A DNA stretch of 48,054 bases from positions 1-48,054 of the IMG/VR virus record IMGVR_UViG_3300037875_000125, one strand, 5' to 3'. A model generated the notes under the pieces. The model had not been told where the DNA came from, did no database searches, and saw only the letters and a list, made by a program, of their open reading frames with translations. Made by a program: the position numbers and the translations under genes. How positions within the stretch are numbered: the first letter of the stretch is position 1; each line of letters opens with the position of its first letter. Of this stretch, positions 1-7,910 are shown piece by piece. The stretch comes from a virus.

Positions 1-1
1 A

Positions 2-1600
2 GGAGAACTTGATACAGATAATATTGGAGCGTTCTCCGACCAGAATAGTGCTAACGCTTCTTCCTTCCTCGTAGGCTGCGGTGCTGCTGGTAACTTAGCT
101 ACCCTCGGTGTTAAGATGGAAGTTCTAGATGATGGTGGTCTTTGGGTGAATTGTAGTGGGCTTGCTGCGATTGACCAACTGGGAGCATCAGGGGTTGCTA
201 ATAAGCAAATTACGGCTTCTGGAACTACTATGCTTAGTACCGAGGTTTCCTACTTGGTTAAAAGCCTTTACCCTGGAGCGGGTTATGTGGCTGGCTCAGT
301 AGCAGACGGCAGTACAAGTGGTGTCTCCTTTGAAGTAGCTAGGAACGGTGGAACAGCTAGTATTGAACAAATTAATGATTTAGGTCAGGCAACTGATCAG
401 TTTAAAGCAGGGCTGCTCTCTGGAGCCTTCCTTGAAGATCTAATTGGAACCACCTTTGATGGTAAGACTTCCGATCTTATTACAGCTAACTTTGCTACTG
501 GAGAATATGACGATACTGTAGCAGTAACTGCTCTTGAAAACTTTACTAAGCCTCTAGACAGTCTAGTTGCTGGATCCCATACTGGAAAACAGGGAGACAT
601 TCCTTCGAACTCTACGGCTAACCCTAGATTCTTGAAGCTTGTACAAGGTACTTACAACTTGGCTGGGGGAACTAACGGACAACCCGTTCTCCAAGCCGAT
701 GTTAACACTACCGTTATTGGAGAGGTTACAGCGCAAGGTGGAAAGACTGGAATCGAGGCTTTGGATGATCCCGTTCTTAACATCTCGGTTGCCTTAGCTC
801 CAGGAGTCGGAGTGGGTGATTCACAGCAAATTCAGAACGCCCTAATTACTGTGGCTGAAAGAAGTACAGACTTCCTTGCTCTTCTCTCCCCTCCTTTCAA
901 TGTAGGTAGAACAGGGGACGCAATAGCATGGAGTAATGGTTTCGATACGAAACGATCCTCAGCGATTAATAGCTCCTATGCTGCTCTCTACTGGCCTTGG
1001 TTGAAAGTCTTCCAAGTCTTTGATGGTAAGGACCGTTGGCTTGCACCTGAAATTTATGGTGCCCGTCAGATCGGTGTAACGGATAATGTTTCTGATCCTT
1101 GGTTTGCTCCTGCGGGGTTTGTTCGTGGTCGCTTAACGAAGCCAACGGATGTAGAAGTTGTTCTTAACCAAGGTGATCGTGACTCGATGTACTCTGGTGG
1201 AAATGTCCTCAACCCAGTTGTGAACTTCCCTCAGAATGGAATTGCTATCTTCGGGCAGCGTACTACTCAGCGTCAACCATCGGCTCTTGACCGAATCAAT
1301 GTGAGACGCATGATGATCTACATTAAGAAGCAAATCTTGGCTTCAACCCAGAGACTGGTCTTCGAACCCAATGATCCAATTACTTGGCAGAGGGTTACTG
1401 ATCTTATCAATCCCATGTTAGATGATATTGCAAACCGTAGGGGTATTACACAATTTAAGGCTGTGTGTGACGCTAGTACTAATACTCCCGTGCGAGTTGA
1501 TCGCAACGAGATGTGGTGCACGGTAATGATCAAACCAACAAAGACAGCCGAAATGGTGGTCTTCGAACTCAACTTAACTAGTCAATCAGCAACCTTTTAA
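2..1600 (+). CDS. Tail sheath protein, T4 gp18-like (5' partial)
   Basis: Contractile tail sheath subunit, which polymerises around the tail tube and contracts at infection. The reading frame is open to the left window edge, so the true start lies upstream; 533 residues are visible. The C-terminal third carries the best family signal: an aromatic segment with DPWFAPAGFVRGRL, an INVRRMMIYIKKQIL stretch, then FEPNDPITWQRV and a C-terminal segment with RVDRNEMWCTVMIKPTKTAE, the usual order in gp18-like sheaths (phage_sheath C-terminal domain). The tail tube gene follows 16 bp later behind an AGGAG Shine-Dalgarno, as in T4-like phages. Sheath identity is nearly certain; the N-terminal domain cannot be judged. 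Confidence 0.92.
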   Translation, partial: GELDTDNIGAFSDQNSANASSFLVGCGAAGNLATLGVKMEVLDDGGLWVNCSGLAAIDQLGASGVANKQITASGTTMLSTEVSYLVKSLYPGAGYVAGSVADGSTSGVSFEVARNGGTASIEQINDLGQATDQFKAGLLSGAFLEDLIGTTFDGKTSDLITANFATGEYDDTVAVTALENFTKPLDSLVAGSHTGKQGDIPSNSTANPRFLKLVQGTYNLAGGTNGQPVLQADVNTTVIGEVTAQGGKTGIEALDDPVLNISVALAPGVGVGDSQQIQNALITVAERSTDFLALLSPPFNVGRTGDAIAWSNGFDTKRSSAINSSYAALYWPWLKVFQVFDGKDRWLAPEIYGARQIGVTDNVSDPWFAPAGFVRGRLTKPTDVEVVLNQGDRDSMYSGGNVLNPVVNFPQNGIAIFGQRTTQRQPSALDRINVRRMMIYIKKQILASTQRLVFEPNDPITWQRVTDLINPMLDDIANRRGITQFKAVCDASTNTPVRVDRNEMWCTVMIKPTKTAEMVVFELNLTSQSATF

Positions 1601-1616
1601 TTAGGAGAATTTAACT

Positions 1617-2252
1617 ATGGCAAATTTACTAAATACACCGTATTATAACACAGATAACCCTACGGCAAACAGATCAAACAACTTTGAGGGAGGTTTACCC
1701 GTCATCTCAGAGGGTTTGGATTCTGTAAGAGCGTATCAATTTGAGATGCACCTCGTCATCCCAGGTGGGGCTGATGCACCAGGAGGGGTGGGGCCTCCTG
1801 CCCCTGGTGGTCACGAAAAATTGACTTTAGCTTGTAAGCAAGTAACCGCAGCGGGCTTTTCCACGGAAGACATTGAAGTTCACCGTGTAAATGATAAGGT
1901 TTTCTATCCCGGTAAAGCTTCTCCCGAAGAACTTACTGTGACCTTTGATAACCTTTATCAGCCCCAGATAGCTAATACCTTATGGAATTGGTTCTCTTCA
2001 ATCTATGATCCAATGAGCGGTAAGTTCAATGCCAACAGCGCCGATAAACCACCTAGGACTGGGTGGAAAGCTCAACGAGCAACCATTGTCTCTTTGGATG
2101 CACATGGGCAACCCTTAATGGAAACTCGCCTCTTCGGTGTGTATCCTAAGAGTTGGAAGACTGCTGAGTTTAACTACTCTACCAATGATTTCCACACAAT
2201 TGAGGTTGTGTTCCGCTATGATTTCATGGAGCATGTCAGCTACACGACTTGA
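1617..2252 (+). CDS. Tail tube protein, T4 gp19-like
   Basis: Inner tail tube subunit of the contractile tail, 211 residues. Family-like features are the N-terminal SVRAYQFEMHLVIPGG strand, the ACKQVTAAGFSTEDIEVHRVND segment (shortened here: TAAGFSTEDIEVHRVND) and the TVTFDNLYQ...LWNWFSSIYDP region, typical of gp19-like tubes. A glycine/proline-rich insertion near residues 48-65 (GGADAPGGVGPPAPGG) looks like a surface loop. The ATG is preceded by AGGAG at about 8 bp. It is the distal gene of the sheath-tube pair and is followed by a strong terminator. Confidence 0.9.
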   Translation: MANLLNTPYYNTDNPTANRSNNFEGGLPVISEGLDSVRAYQFEMHLVIPGGADAPGGVGPPAPGGHEKLTLACKQVTAAGFSTEDIEVHRVNDKVFYPGKASPEELTVTFDNLYQPQIANTLWNWFSSIYDPMSGKFNANSADKPPRTGWKAQRATIVSLDAHGQPLMETRLFGVYPKSWKTAEFNYSTNDFHTIEVVFRYDFMEHVSYTT

Positions 2253-2295
2253 TCATCAAGCGGCCTCGTTTCTAAGTAACACAAATTAATCGGAT

Positions 2296-2333
2296 AGAAA
2301 GCCCAGCCTAGAATCCTCTGGGTTGGGCTTTCT
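2296..2333 (+). terminator. Intrinsic terminator after tail tube gene
   Basis: A 13-bp stem (AGAAAGCCCAGCC with GGTTGGGCTTTCT, one G-T pair) with a 12-base loop. The 3' arm ends in a short pyrimidine tract (TTTCTCT). It closes the sheath-tube transcription unit directly before the next promoter-like element. Confidence 0.82.
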
Positions 2334-2342
2334 CTATAATAG
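2334..2342 (+). promoter_or_regulatory. CTATAATAG promoter element before the 991-residue protein gene
   Basis: Exact CTATAATAG directly abutting the upstream terminator. No TTGACA-like -35 lies at the usual distance. Counting 7 bases from the last T of TATAAT puts +1 at about 2347, on the ATG at 2346, so a leaderless message is predicted. Confidence 0.65.
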
Positions 2343-2345
2343 ACT

Positions 2346-5321
2346 ATGGAATATTACTACGCCCTGTTAGAAAATTATAACCAGTTGAAACGCAGGAAGT
2401 TTAAGCTATCCTTGCGTGAGGGTGATGAGGTGGAAGCAGGAGGCGAGGAGGCGAAGAATATCCAAAAGATTGTCTCTACTGCTGGGGAGGCTGATAGTAT
2501 TGAGACAGCAGCGGGACCTTTTCCGGGAACCGAGATCCGTTTATATAAAACTAAGACTGGTTCCATTATGGCTGGGGATACAGTTAACAAAGGTTCTACT
2601 AACCAAGTTCAATGGGTTGCCATCGTAGATGCGGACGGTCAGAGGGGTAAACAGCCGACCGCTAATAAATACTGGGGTATTATGTTTGGTGGGGAGGAGG
2701 CTAAACCCTTTAAGAAAAAAGGTGCCCCGGAAACTCCTCCGGGAGATGCGGGTGGGGGTTCTGAGGAGACGGACGAATTCACCCCAGAAGAAGAGACCTT
2801 AGCTATTGCAGAGAAGCTTCAAGGTCTTATAAATGGGGACGAGGAGAAGGATGGTCTTTTAACTAAAGATGAAGATGGTAATATTGCTGATGAGCAACCG
2901 TTTTTTCCCGGCTACATTCCTAACCAACAACACAGTAGACTTCAAAAAATTATTAATTCTATTTTTAAGAAGGGGAAAGAGGAAGAGCAAGGATTAGGGG
3001 TAACGGGTGCTGCTGCTGAGAACCCTACCATTGTAGATAAGTTATATAACTCACCTGATATAGACCCTGAAAAGGCTTTAACGGCTCTAAAATCTTACGC
3101 TAAAGCTACCGAGACAATCTCTTCACTAAGGGGTTGGGACGGTAAAGGAGATCTTCCTAAAGAAATAACCGCTAAAGCCTTAGGAGAGTTATCAGACAGT
3201 ATTAAAGTAACTCCTAATGGAGTAACCTTCGACGGCATTTATATGTCTTATAGACAGAATGCTAACAGAACTAATGATATTGCTACTAACATGGCAGAGC
3301 AAATTGCTAAAGCCATTGACCATCATAATAAAAACTGCCCAGATAAAGATAGTGAGGGCTACACTGCATGTTATATTAAACCTATTAAAGCTCCTAAGGT
3401 TTCCGAAGGAAAGGATATTAACTTCGCTAGAAGAGGAACCTTGGTTGAACATGCTGCCGTTCTAGCCGACTTGAGTTTGATGGCAGACATGGAGAACTGT
3501 GAAGGGGATACTAGATCAGGACCAGCAAAAGGTAGAATGGATTGTGATGAAGTAGTAGCTTTAGCAGACGCTAAGATCGCAGAAATCCTAGCTGATAAAA
3601 CTACAGCGGAGGAAGCTAGAAAAATGTTTGCAAAAGGTTTGTGTGCTATGGGTCAACAATGTTTGGTAGACATTGATTCCGACTTAGGAGATGCAAAGAT
3701 GACAGAGCTTGCTATAAAATATTTGACTTCTGACCCCCCTAATGGAGAGGGTTGGACAGAGGAACAAGCTGCTTTTGTATTATCTAGAGTGACACAACCA
3801 GATCAGGATGGAACAAAAGCTTTGGTTATTCTCGTTGCCTCCACCCGAGGATTCGGTAAGGTATATGGTAGCTTAGACATAGTTGATTCCACAGTTGAAG
3901 GAAAGGTTGGCTCAGATCTTCCCGGTCAAAAGACTGATAATAAAAAGATTGCTACTAAAAAGAGTGCCGCAAAATGGACAGCGGAGATGAAGGAGAATGA
4001 GAAGGGCACTCCAGCGGAAGCTTTAGAGAAGCTTTCTGAATGTACAGGAGAGGGGATGGGATGGGACAACTTAGCTCGACCCGTAGATCCCGAAGTAAGC
4101 GAAGCAGCCGAAGAAGGAGAAGATACCTCTGACGATAATGTTCAGATTGATGTTGAGATTAAAACTCATACTAATATTCGCTCAGGAAGAACTAAGATGG
4201 GGGAAGGCCTGAGTTCTGCTATGTCTAAGGAATGTGATAGGGATAGTGAAGTGGAGAAGGAAAAGGATAAGGAGTTAGCCGATGCTGCGGCTGGGGGTGA
4301 TGAAGAAGCAATCGCTAAAGTGGAAAGGCGCAAGATGGAAAGAGATTTTTATGAGGCTAATGATAGACGCTTAGATGCTTGTTCTAAAGCTCACGAAGAA
4401 GCACTAGGAGAAGCACCTTGGGGTAAGCATACGGAGGGGGATAAGAAGGGAGAAGCAAAGACAATGAAGGAGGCTGCATGTGAAATGCAAGGCAAATTAG
4501 ATGCGAGACTTGCTGTAACTCATGGGTTATTGAGCGGAAGCAAACCTTCAGACCCCGATGGTCTGCTTATTGAGGATTCTGGGCAAGCTATTATTACAAG
4601 CTGGTTAAGGGCAAGAGGTGGGGACGCAGCGAATACAAAAAATCAAGAGAGGGGTAAGGCTGCTAACCGTGCGTTAGCTGCTCTCCAAGGTAATGGTACT
4701 CCCAATCCTAAAGATCAAGAAGAATTAGATAAAGTTAAGGAAGATATTGAGATAGCCGAGTTGTCACGGTTGTTGGGGGAGGGTAGAGAGGCTGCGAACT
4801 TCGACCCAGAGAATCCAGAATATGATAAGTCTAAGCCTATGTCTGCTGAAGCTAAAGCCTATCTTTTGTTTAGAATGAGTAGGGACGGGGGCTCTCTTCA
4901 TGAGTGTGCAAAGGATGTGCGAGGAATGGGAACAGAAGAGGTAGAGGCTGGAAAAGAAAAGCAAGAAGAGAAACTAGGAGGAGTGGAGCAGGTTATGGGG
5001 TGTATTAATGCTGGTATCTACGGTATGATTGCGGGAGTTATGGGTGGTGACCTTTCTTTAGAAGGTGGAATTTCAGGAGGAGGACAACGAACAGCTTCTT
5101 GGTCAATTAGAGATGGTAAGAAACCTTTAGGAGGTGTTTCGTTTGAAAGAAAACCATCAGGTGTAACTGCTGTTACCACAGTAGGGATGGCCGCTTTGAG
5201 TGATACTAGTGCTGTTCGAGAACGAAATCGAGATGTGCATAGTAAAGAAGAGGATCTTCTCACACAGTTCCTCCAAGGACAACAAGCTCTCTTAGAAAAA
5301 CTTATAGATCAAACCACATAG
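2346..5321 (+). CDS. Large acidic protein of unknown function, possible virion protein
   Basis: 991 residues, unrecognised. The sequence is rich in Glu, Asp, Lys, Gly and Ala, with glycine/acid linkers near residues 130-150 and long charged helical stretches, and contains over a dozen cysteines, several in pairs 6-15 residues apart (CPDKDSEGYTAC, CAMGQQC). No signal peptide or convincing transmembrane helix is present; the only hydrophobic stretch is a glycine-rich one near residue 900. It follows the tail tube gene but has its own CTATAATAG element. Position suggests a structural or virion-packaged protein (inference). The 3' end overlaps the convergent nuclease gene by 20 bp. Confidence 0.7.
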   Translation: MEYYYALLENYNQLKRRKFKLSLREGDEVEAGGEEAKNIQKIVSTAGEADSIETAAGPFPGTEIRLYKTKTGSIMAGDTVNKGSTNQVQWVAIVDADGQRGKQPTANKYWGIMFGGEEAKPFKKKGAPETPPGDAGGGSEETDEFTPEEETLAIAEKLQGLINGDEEKDGLLTKDEDGNIADEQPFFPGYIPNQQHSRLQKIINSIFKKGKEEEQGLGVTGAAAENPTIVDKLYNSPDIDPEKALTALKSYAKATETISSLRGWDGKGDLPKEITAKALGELSDSIKVTPNGVTFDGIYMSYRQNANRTNDIATNMAEQIAKAIDHHNKNCPDKDSEGYTACYIKPIKAPKVSEGKDINFARRGTLVEHAAVLADLSLMADMENCEGDTRSGPAKGRMDCDEVVALADAKIAEILADKTTAEEARKMFAKGLCAMGQQCLVDIDSDLGDAKMTELAIKYLTSDPPNGEGWTEEQAAFVLSRVTQPDQDGTKALVILVASTRGFGKVYGSLDIVDSTVEGKVGSDLPGQKTDNKKIATKKSAAKWTAEMKENEKGTPAEALEKLSECTGEGMGWDNLARPVDPEVSEAAEEGEDTSDDNVQIDVEIKTHTNIRSGRTKMGEGLSSAMSKECDRDSEVEKEKDKELADAAAGGDEEAIAKVERRKMERDFYEANDRRLDACSKAHEEALGEAPWGKHTEGDKKGEAKTMKEAACEMQGKLDARLAVTHGLLSGSKPSDPDGLLIEDSGQAIITSWLRARGGDAANTKNQERGKAANRALAALQGNGTPNPKDQEELDKVKEDIEIAELSRLLGEGREAANFDPENPEYDKSKPMSAEAKAYLLFRMSRDGGSLHECAKDVRGMGTEEVEAGKEKQEEKLGGVEQVMGCINAGIYGMIAGVMGGDLSLEGGISGGGQRTASWSIRDGKKPLGGVSFERKPSGVTAVTTVGMAALSDTSAVRERNRDVHSKEEDLLTQFLQGQQALLEKLIDQTT

Positions 5322-5820
5322 AGTCCCAGCACTTTAGGAGTTCCTCAAATAGATAGACCCTATAGTGTTTTCCGTTATGGATTTCTATGTACTTAATATC
5401 CTCTGTTACTGCTACTGATTGTGGGATAATAGCTAGTGCTGGCTGTCTATCCTGTTTAAAGATCACCAGGGGTATCCTTGAACATTTTCCTGAATCTTTT
5501 TCAGATTGTTCTATAAATTTCCATAAATCTGAGCTATGATTATATAAACTATAAAGGTTTAAATGCTTGTATCCTTTCTTACATTCAATACAAAATCTAA
5601 ATTTATTAGGGGTTATCAAGTCTCCATAAATCTTTAAGTGATCTGGGACTGTATGGGTGGAGGCGAACGCGCCAGATCCTGGACTTCTCGAAAATTCTGT
5701 GGTCTTGAATCTATCATTGAGTAGCTTTGCTATCTGTCGTTCGAAGGTGTTACCTTTGGTTCGGCTGTTCTTCCTCTTAGGTTTTTTGCGAAGTTCATTT
5801 AAATCGTAATTATCTTCCAT
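5302..5820 (-). CDS. PD-(D/E)XK nuclease, Holliday-junction-resolvase-like
   Basis: 172-residue predicted endonuclease. The start chosen is the ATG at 5820 with AAAGGAG just upstream on the minus strand, giving MEDNYDLN; the frame is open further upstream but has no start signal. Motifs in order: basic N-terminus (about 11-22), GNTFERQIAKLL with E27, SRSPGSGAF (44-52), GDLI with D67, and IECKKGY with E79 and K81. This E...D...ExK arrangement with an SR-PGSG loop matches small phage and archaeal Hjc-type nucleases. A role in recombination or DNA processing is inferred. It is convergent with the gene ending at 5321. Confidence 0.75.
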   Translation of the reverse strand: MEDNYDLNELRKKPKRKNSRTKGNTFERQIAKLLNDRFKTTEFSRSPGSGAFASTHTVPDHLKIYGDLITPNKFRFCIECKKGYKHLNLYSLYNHSSDLWKFIEQSEKDSGKCSRIPLVIFKQDRQPALAIIPQSVAVTEDIKYIEIHNGKHYRVYLFEELLKCWDSMWFDL

Positions 5821-5836
5821 GAATATCTCCTTTGTA

Positions 5837-5845
5837 CTATAATAG
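5837..5845. promoter_or_regulatory. CTATAATAG element between divergent genes
   Basis: Exact CTATAATAG in the 36-bp gap between the minus-strand nuclease (start 5820) and the plus-strand gene at 5857. On the plus strand it reads TATAAT, with predicted +1 near 5850. On the minus strand it reads TATTAT, so it may serve both directions. No -35 box is evident on either strand. Confidence 0.55.
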
Positions 5846-5856
5846 GCTAATCGGAC

Positions 5857-6210
5857 ATGAATGCAGAAAACAAGATAACATTTAACCCAGAAGGGTGGAA
5901 TATTAAAACCGAGTATCGGAGTAAGAATAGAATGAAGTTTCAATTAAAACTAAACCAAGAAGAGGCAGAAGCATTTAAGAATTTTGCTAGTAATGTAAAA
6001 CCTGATGAGATCACCATGAGCGACTTTGTTCGTTCCATTTTCTTTAATGGGGTTCGCTCTCTAGAAGAACAACTAACTACCAACCTTGTTAAACACATGG
6101 AGGATCACCGAGAAGAGTATGAAGCTTCTGGGTTCACCTTTGATACATCAGGGAACCTGATAGGTGTTGACGAGGCTCAGGCCAGCGGCTCTATTGAAGT
6201 AGTAGAGTAA
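5857..6210 (+). CDS. Hypothetical protein
   Basis: 117 residues, unrecognised. A charged helical segment (MKFQLKLNQEEAEAFKNFAS, 26-45) is followed by EITMSDFVRSIFFNGVRSLEEQL, which has the look of a ribbon-helix-helix or other small helical DNA-binding fold, but this is only a resemblance. An internal ATG at 5932 (MKFQL) is an alternative start. The gene lies just downstream of a CTATAATAG element with a predicted 7-base leader. Its stop overlaps the next start (TAATG). Confidence 0.7.
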   Translation: MNAENKITFNPEGWNIKTEYRSKNRMKFQLKLNQEEAEAFKNFASNVKPDEITMSDFVRSIFFNGVRSLEEQLTTNLVKHMEDHREEYEASGFTFDTSGNLIGVDEAQASGSIEVVE

Positions 6211-6536
6211 TGTACAGCCCTATTTTTCTCAAAACTGAGAATGAGCTTAATAAAATTATTAAGCGTCAAAAGAAAACCAAGCAAGATCTTGGTATCTTAT
6301 ATGTCTCCCTGTGGGATGCTCATTCCAAGACCTTGGTAGACGATATCAAGCAGAAGCTCTCTCACCCAGACCCTAATAAAAGGGCAAAGCCTCTGTTCAT
6401 TGTGGATAGTTTCACTATGCCTCATGCGTTTGTAATTTTTAAAACTACAAAGCTACCTCATTTGGTTCTTCTTAAGAGGGGGGGTGTGGAATCAGAGGAT
6501 TACTTATCTAAGATATATCACGAACTAGGTTTGTGA
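6210..6536 (+). CDS. Thioredoxin-like fold protein without CxxC
   Basis: 108 residues. The order helix, LGILYVSLWDAHSK (27-40), helix, KPLFIVDSFTMPHAFVIF (60-77), TTKLPHLVLLKRGG (78-91), terminal helix resembles a thioredoxin fold: beta1-alpha-beta2, a cis-Pro-like KLPHLVLL strand and a terminal helix. The redox CxxC is absent, replaced around WDAHSK, so disulphide chemistry is not expected. The fold call is by eye only. The gene is coupled by a 1-bp overlap to the upstream gene and overlaps the convergent sigma-like gene by 19 bp. Confidence 0.6.
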   Translation: MYSPIFLKTENELNKIIKRQKKTKQDLGILYVSLWDAHSKTLVDDIKQKLSHPDPNKRAKPLFIVDSFTMPHAFVIFKTTKLPHLVLLKRGGVESEDYLSKIYHELGL

Positions 6537-6871
6537 TTTCCTTTTAGCTCTTGGTATTCAGTAAGCTTTATTTCGTACTTTTTGTTCTTAGTGTAAAGGA
6601 GTTTCAGATTATTCACTATTACAGTAGTGAAGTAATTAAATGCGCTCCCTTTAGAGGGTTGGAAATTCTTGAGGGTTTTGAGAATTAATAAAAAACACTC
6701 TTGCTTTGCATCTTCTTTGTCTATATTAAACTTGAACGATTCTAATATGTTAGTGATTAACAGATCAAATAGTTCCATCAACTCATCTTCGTATTCTTTC
6801 GGGGTACTAAGATAGAGGGGGATAATTTCTTCAAACCTTTTGTTGTTTATGTAATGCACCTTTTTCCCCAT
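6518..6871 (-). CDS. Sigma factor region-2-like protein (late sigma candidate)
   Basis: 117 residues. Residues about 30-97 read like sigma-70 region 2: a helix with ELFDLLITNILESF, then DKEDAKQECFLLILKTLKNF, then GSAFNYFTTVIVNNLKLLYT. The acid-rich helix followed by an F-x-Y-F-T-x2-I block resembles the phage late sigma factor gp55 family. Region 4 is missing, also as in gp55, which reads a -10-type element alone. It is divergent from the polymerase gene across only 16 bp holding one CTATAATAG; on the minus strand the predicted +1 falls at the ATG. Direct binding to that element is inference. Confidence 0.6.
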   Translation of the reverse strand: MGKKVHYINNKRFEEIIPLYLSTPKEYEDELMELFDLLITNILESFKFNIDKEDAKQECFLLILKTLKNFQPSKGSAFNYFTTVIVNNLKLLYTKNKKYEIKLTEYQELKGNHKPSS

Positions 6872-6874
6872 ACC

Positions 6875-6883
6875 CTATAATAG
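6875..6883. promoter_or_regulatory. Symmetric CTATAATAG in a 16-bp divergent intergenic gap
   Basis: The whole gap between the two start codons (6871 minus, 6888 plus) is 16 bp and this near-palindromic element is centred in it. Predicted +1 is 6888 on plus (TATAAT) and about 6870 on minus (TATTAT), so both genes would be transcribed without leaders. Confidence 0.65.
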
Positions 6884-6887
6884 ACTA

Positions 6888-7910
6888 ATGCGTGAACTGG
6901 ATAACATGTATGCAGGACTTAAACCTAGTTGTCCCAATGCTTTATGTGAGGGTTGCACAATTCTGACAGAAAGTAAGCCTGAACATGCTTACATGGACTA
7001 CGACCTTTTAACAGAGGGGCCAGTCCTTTTTTTATCAGATTCTTTCCGTTATAAGTATGGGAAGCTAGAAGTATTTTCCAAACGAGAACGAGAACTAATT
7101 GAGGATTTGTACCCAGAGAAGGTACAGTTTTCTTCGGCTGTAAAGTGTCCCTCTGTTAAAGAGGGTGATATGGTTCCAAACAATATGAAGCTGTGTCGAG
7201 AACATCTTGATGCTACAGTTGATAAGGTAAAGCCTCGTCTTATTTATGTTTGTGGTAACTTGGCTATGAAAATGCTTATTAAGAAGAGCGGCATTATGAA
7301 TAAAAGAGGAGGCTCTTATGAATATAGAACTAATTCTGGGCACAGTTGTATCGTTGTGCCTATTTATCATCCTTATGCTGTACTAAAAGAGCCTCGACAC
7401 AGGTACTTGTTCGAAACAGACATTAAAAATGCTTATGAAAAATATGTACTTGGCAAAAAGGCTACTGGGAACTTTACCTATGAAGTCCTCTCGGAAATCG
7501 AAGATGTGGAAGTACTGGGGGCGCTACTACTTGATACAAAGGAAACTCTCGCAGTAGATATTGAAACCACTGGTCTGAACTTTAGGACTGATAACATTCA
7601 AACGATTGCTATTGCTTCTAAGGCTCAGACTTGGGTTGTTCCTCTTGACCATAAGGATAGCCCTTTTAAAAAGGGAGAACCCCACTATGCTAAGGTGTGG
7701 GTAATCCTTCGCCGCATTTTAGAGAACCCAAAGAATAAGAAGGTATTTCACAATGCAAAGTTTGATGTGAAGTTCCTCATTAATTATGGCATCGAGCCTA
7801 TTAATATTTGGGATACTAAGATCATGCACCACTTCATTAACGAGACGGCACCTAAGAGTCTCATGGATCTGGTCAAGCTATACTTTTCTGATGAGTTGGA
7901 AAATCTCTAA
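6888..7910 (+). CDS. DNA polymerase I-type subunit 1: UDG-like Fe-S domain plus 3'-5' exonuclease
   Basis: 340 residues. Residues 1-190 resemble a family 4/5 uracil-DNA glycosylase fold: C20-x2-C23 with C87 and C103, spaced as the 4Fe-4S ligands of that family, KPRLIYVCGNLAMKML (115-130) and PIYHPYAVLK (158-167). The catalytic GEAPG-type loop is not seen (LFLSDSFRYKYG), so glycosylase activity is doubtful. Residues 215-340 form a DnaQ-type exonuclease: motif I VDIETTGL (D224, E226), motif II HNAKFDVKFL (D293) and D309. Exonuclease motif III is missing here and lies on the next ORF, reached by a TAATG overlap. Together with the next two genes it makes a complete family A polymerase. Confidence 0.85.
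   Translation: MRELDNMYAGLKPSCPNALCEGCTILTESKPEHAYMDYDLLTEGPVLFLSDSFRYKYGKLEVFSKRERELIEDLYPEKVQFSSAVKCPSVKEGDMVPNNMKLCREHLDATVDKVKPRLIYVCGNLAMKMLIKKSGIMNKRGGSYEYRTNSGHSCIVVPIYHPYAVLKEPRHRYLFETDIKNAYEKYVLGKKATGNFTYEVLSEIEDVEVLGALLLDTKETLAVDIETTGLNFRTDNIQTIAIASKAQTWVVPLDHKDSPFKKGEPHYAKVWVILRRILENPKNKKVFHNAKFDVKFLINYGIEPINIWDTKIMHHFINETAPKSLMDLVKLYFSDELENL

Noticed and set aside
7895-7909. Possible -1 frameshift joining polymerase subunits 1 and 2
   Set aside because: The frame relation would allow -1, but this 15-base window has no X_XXY_YYZ heptamer and no clear downstream structure; TAATG reinitiation is favoured.
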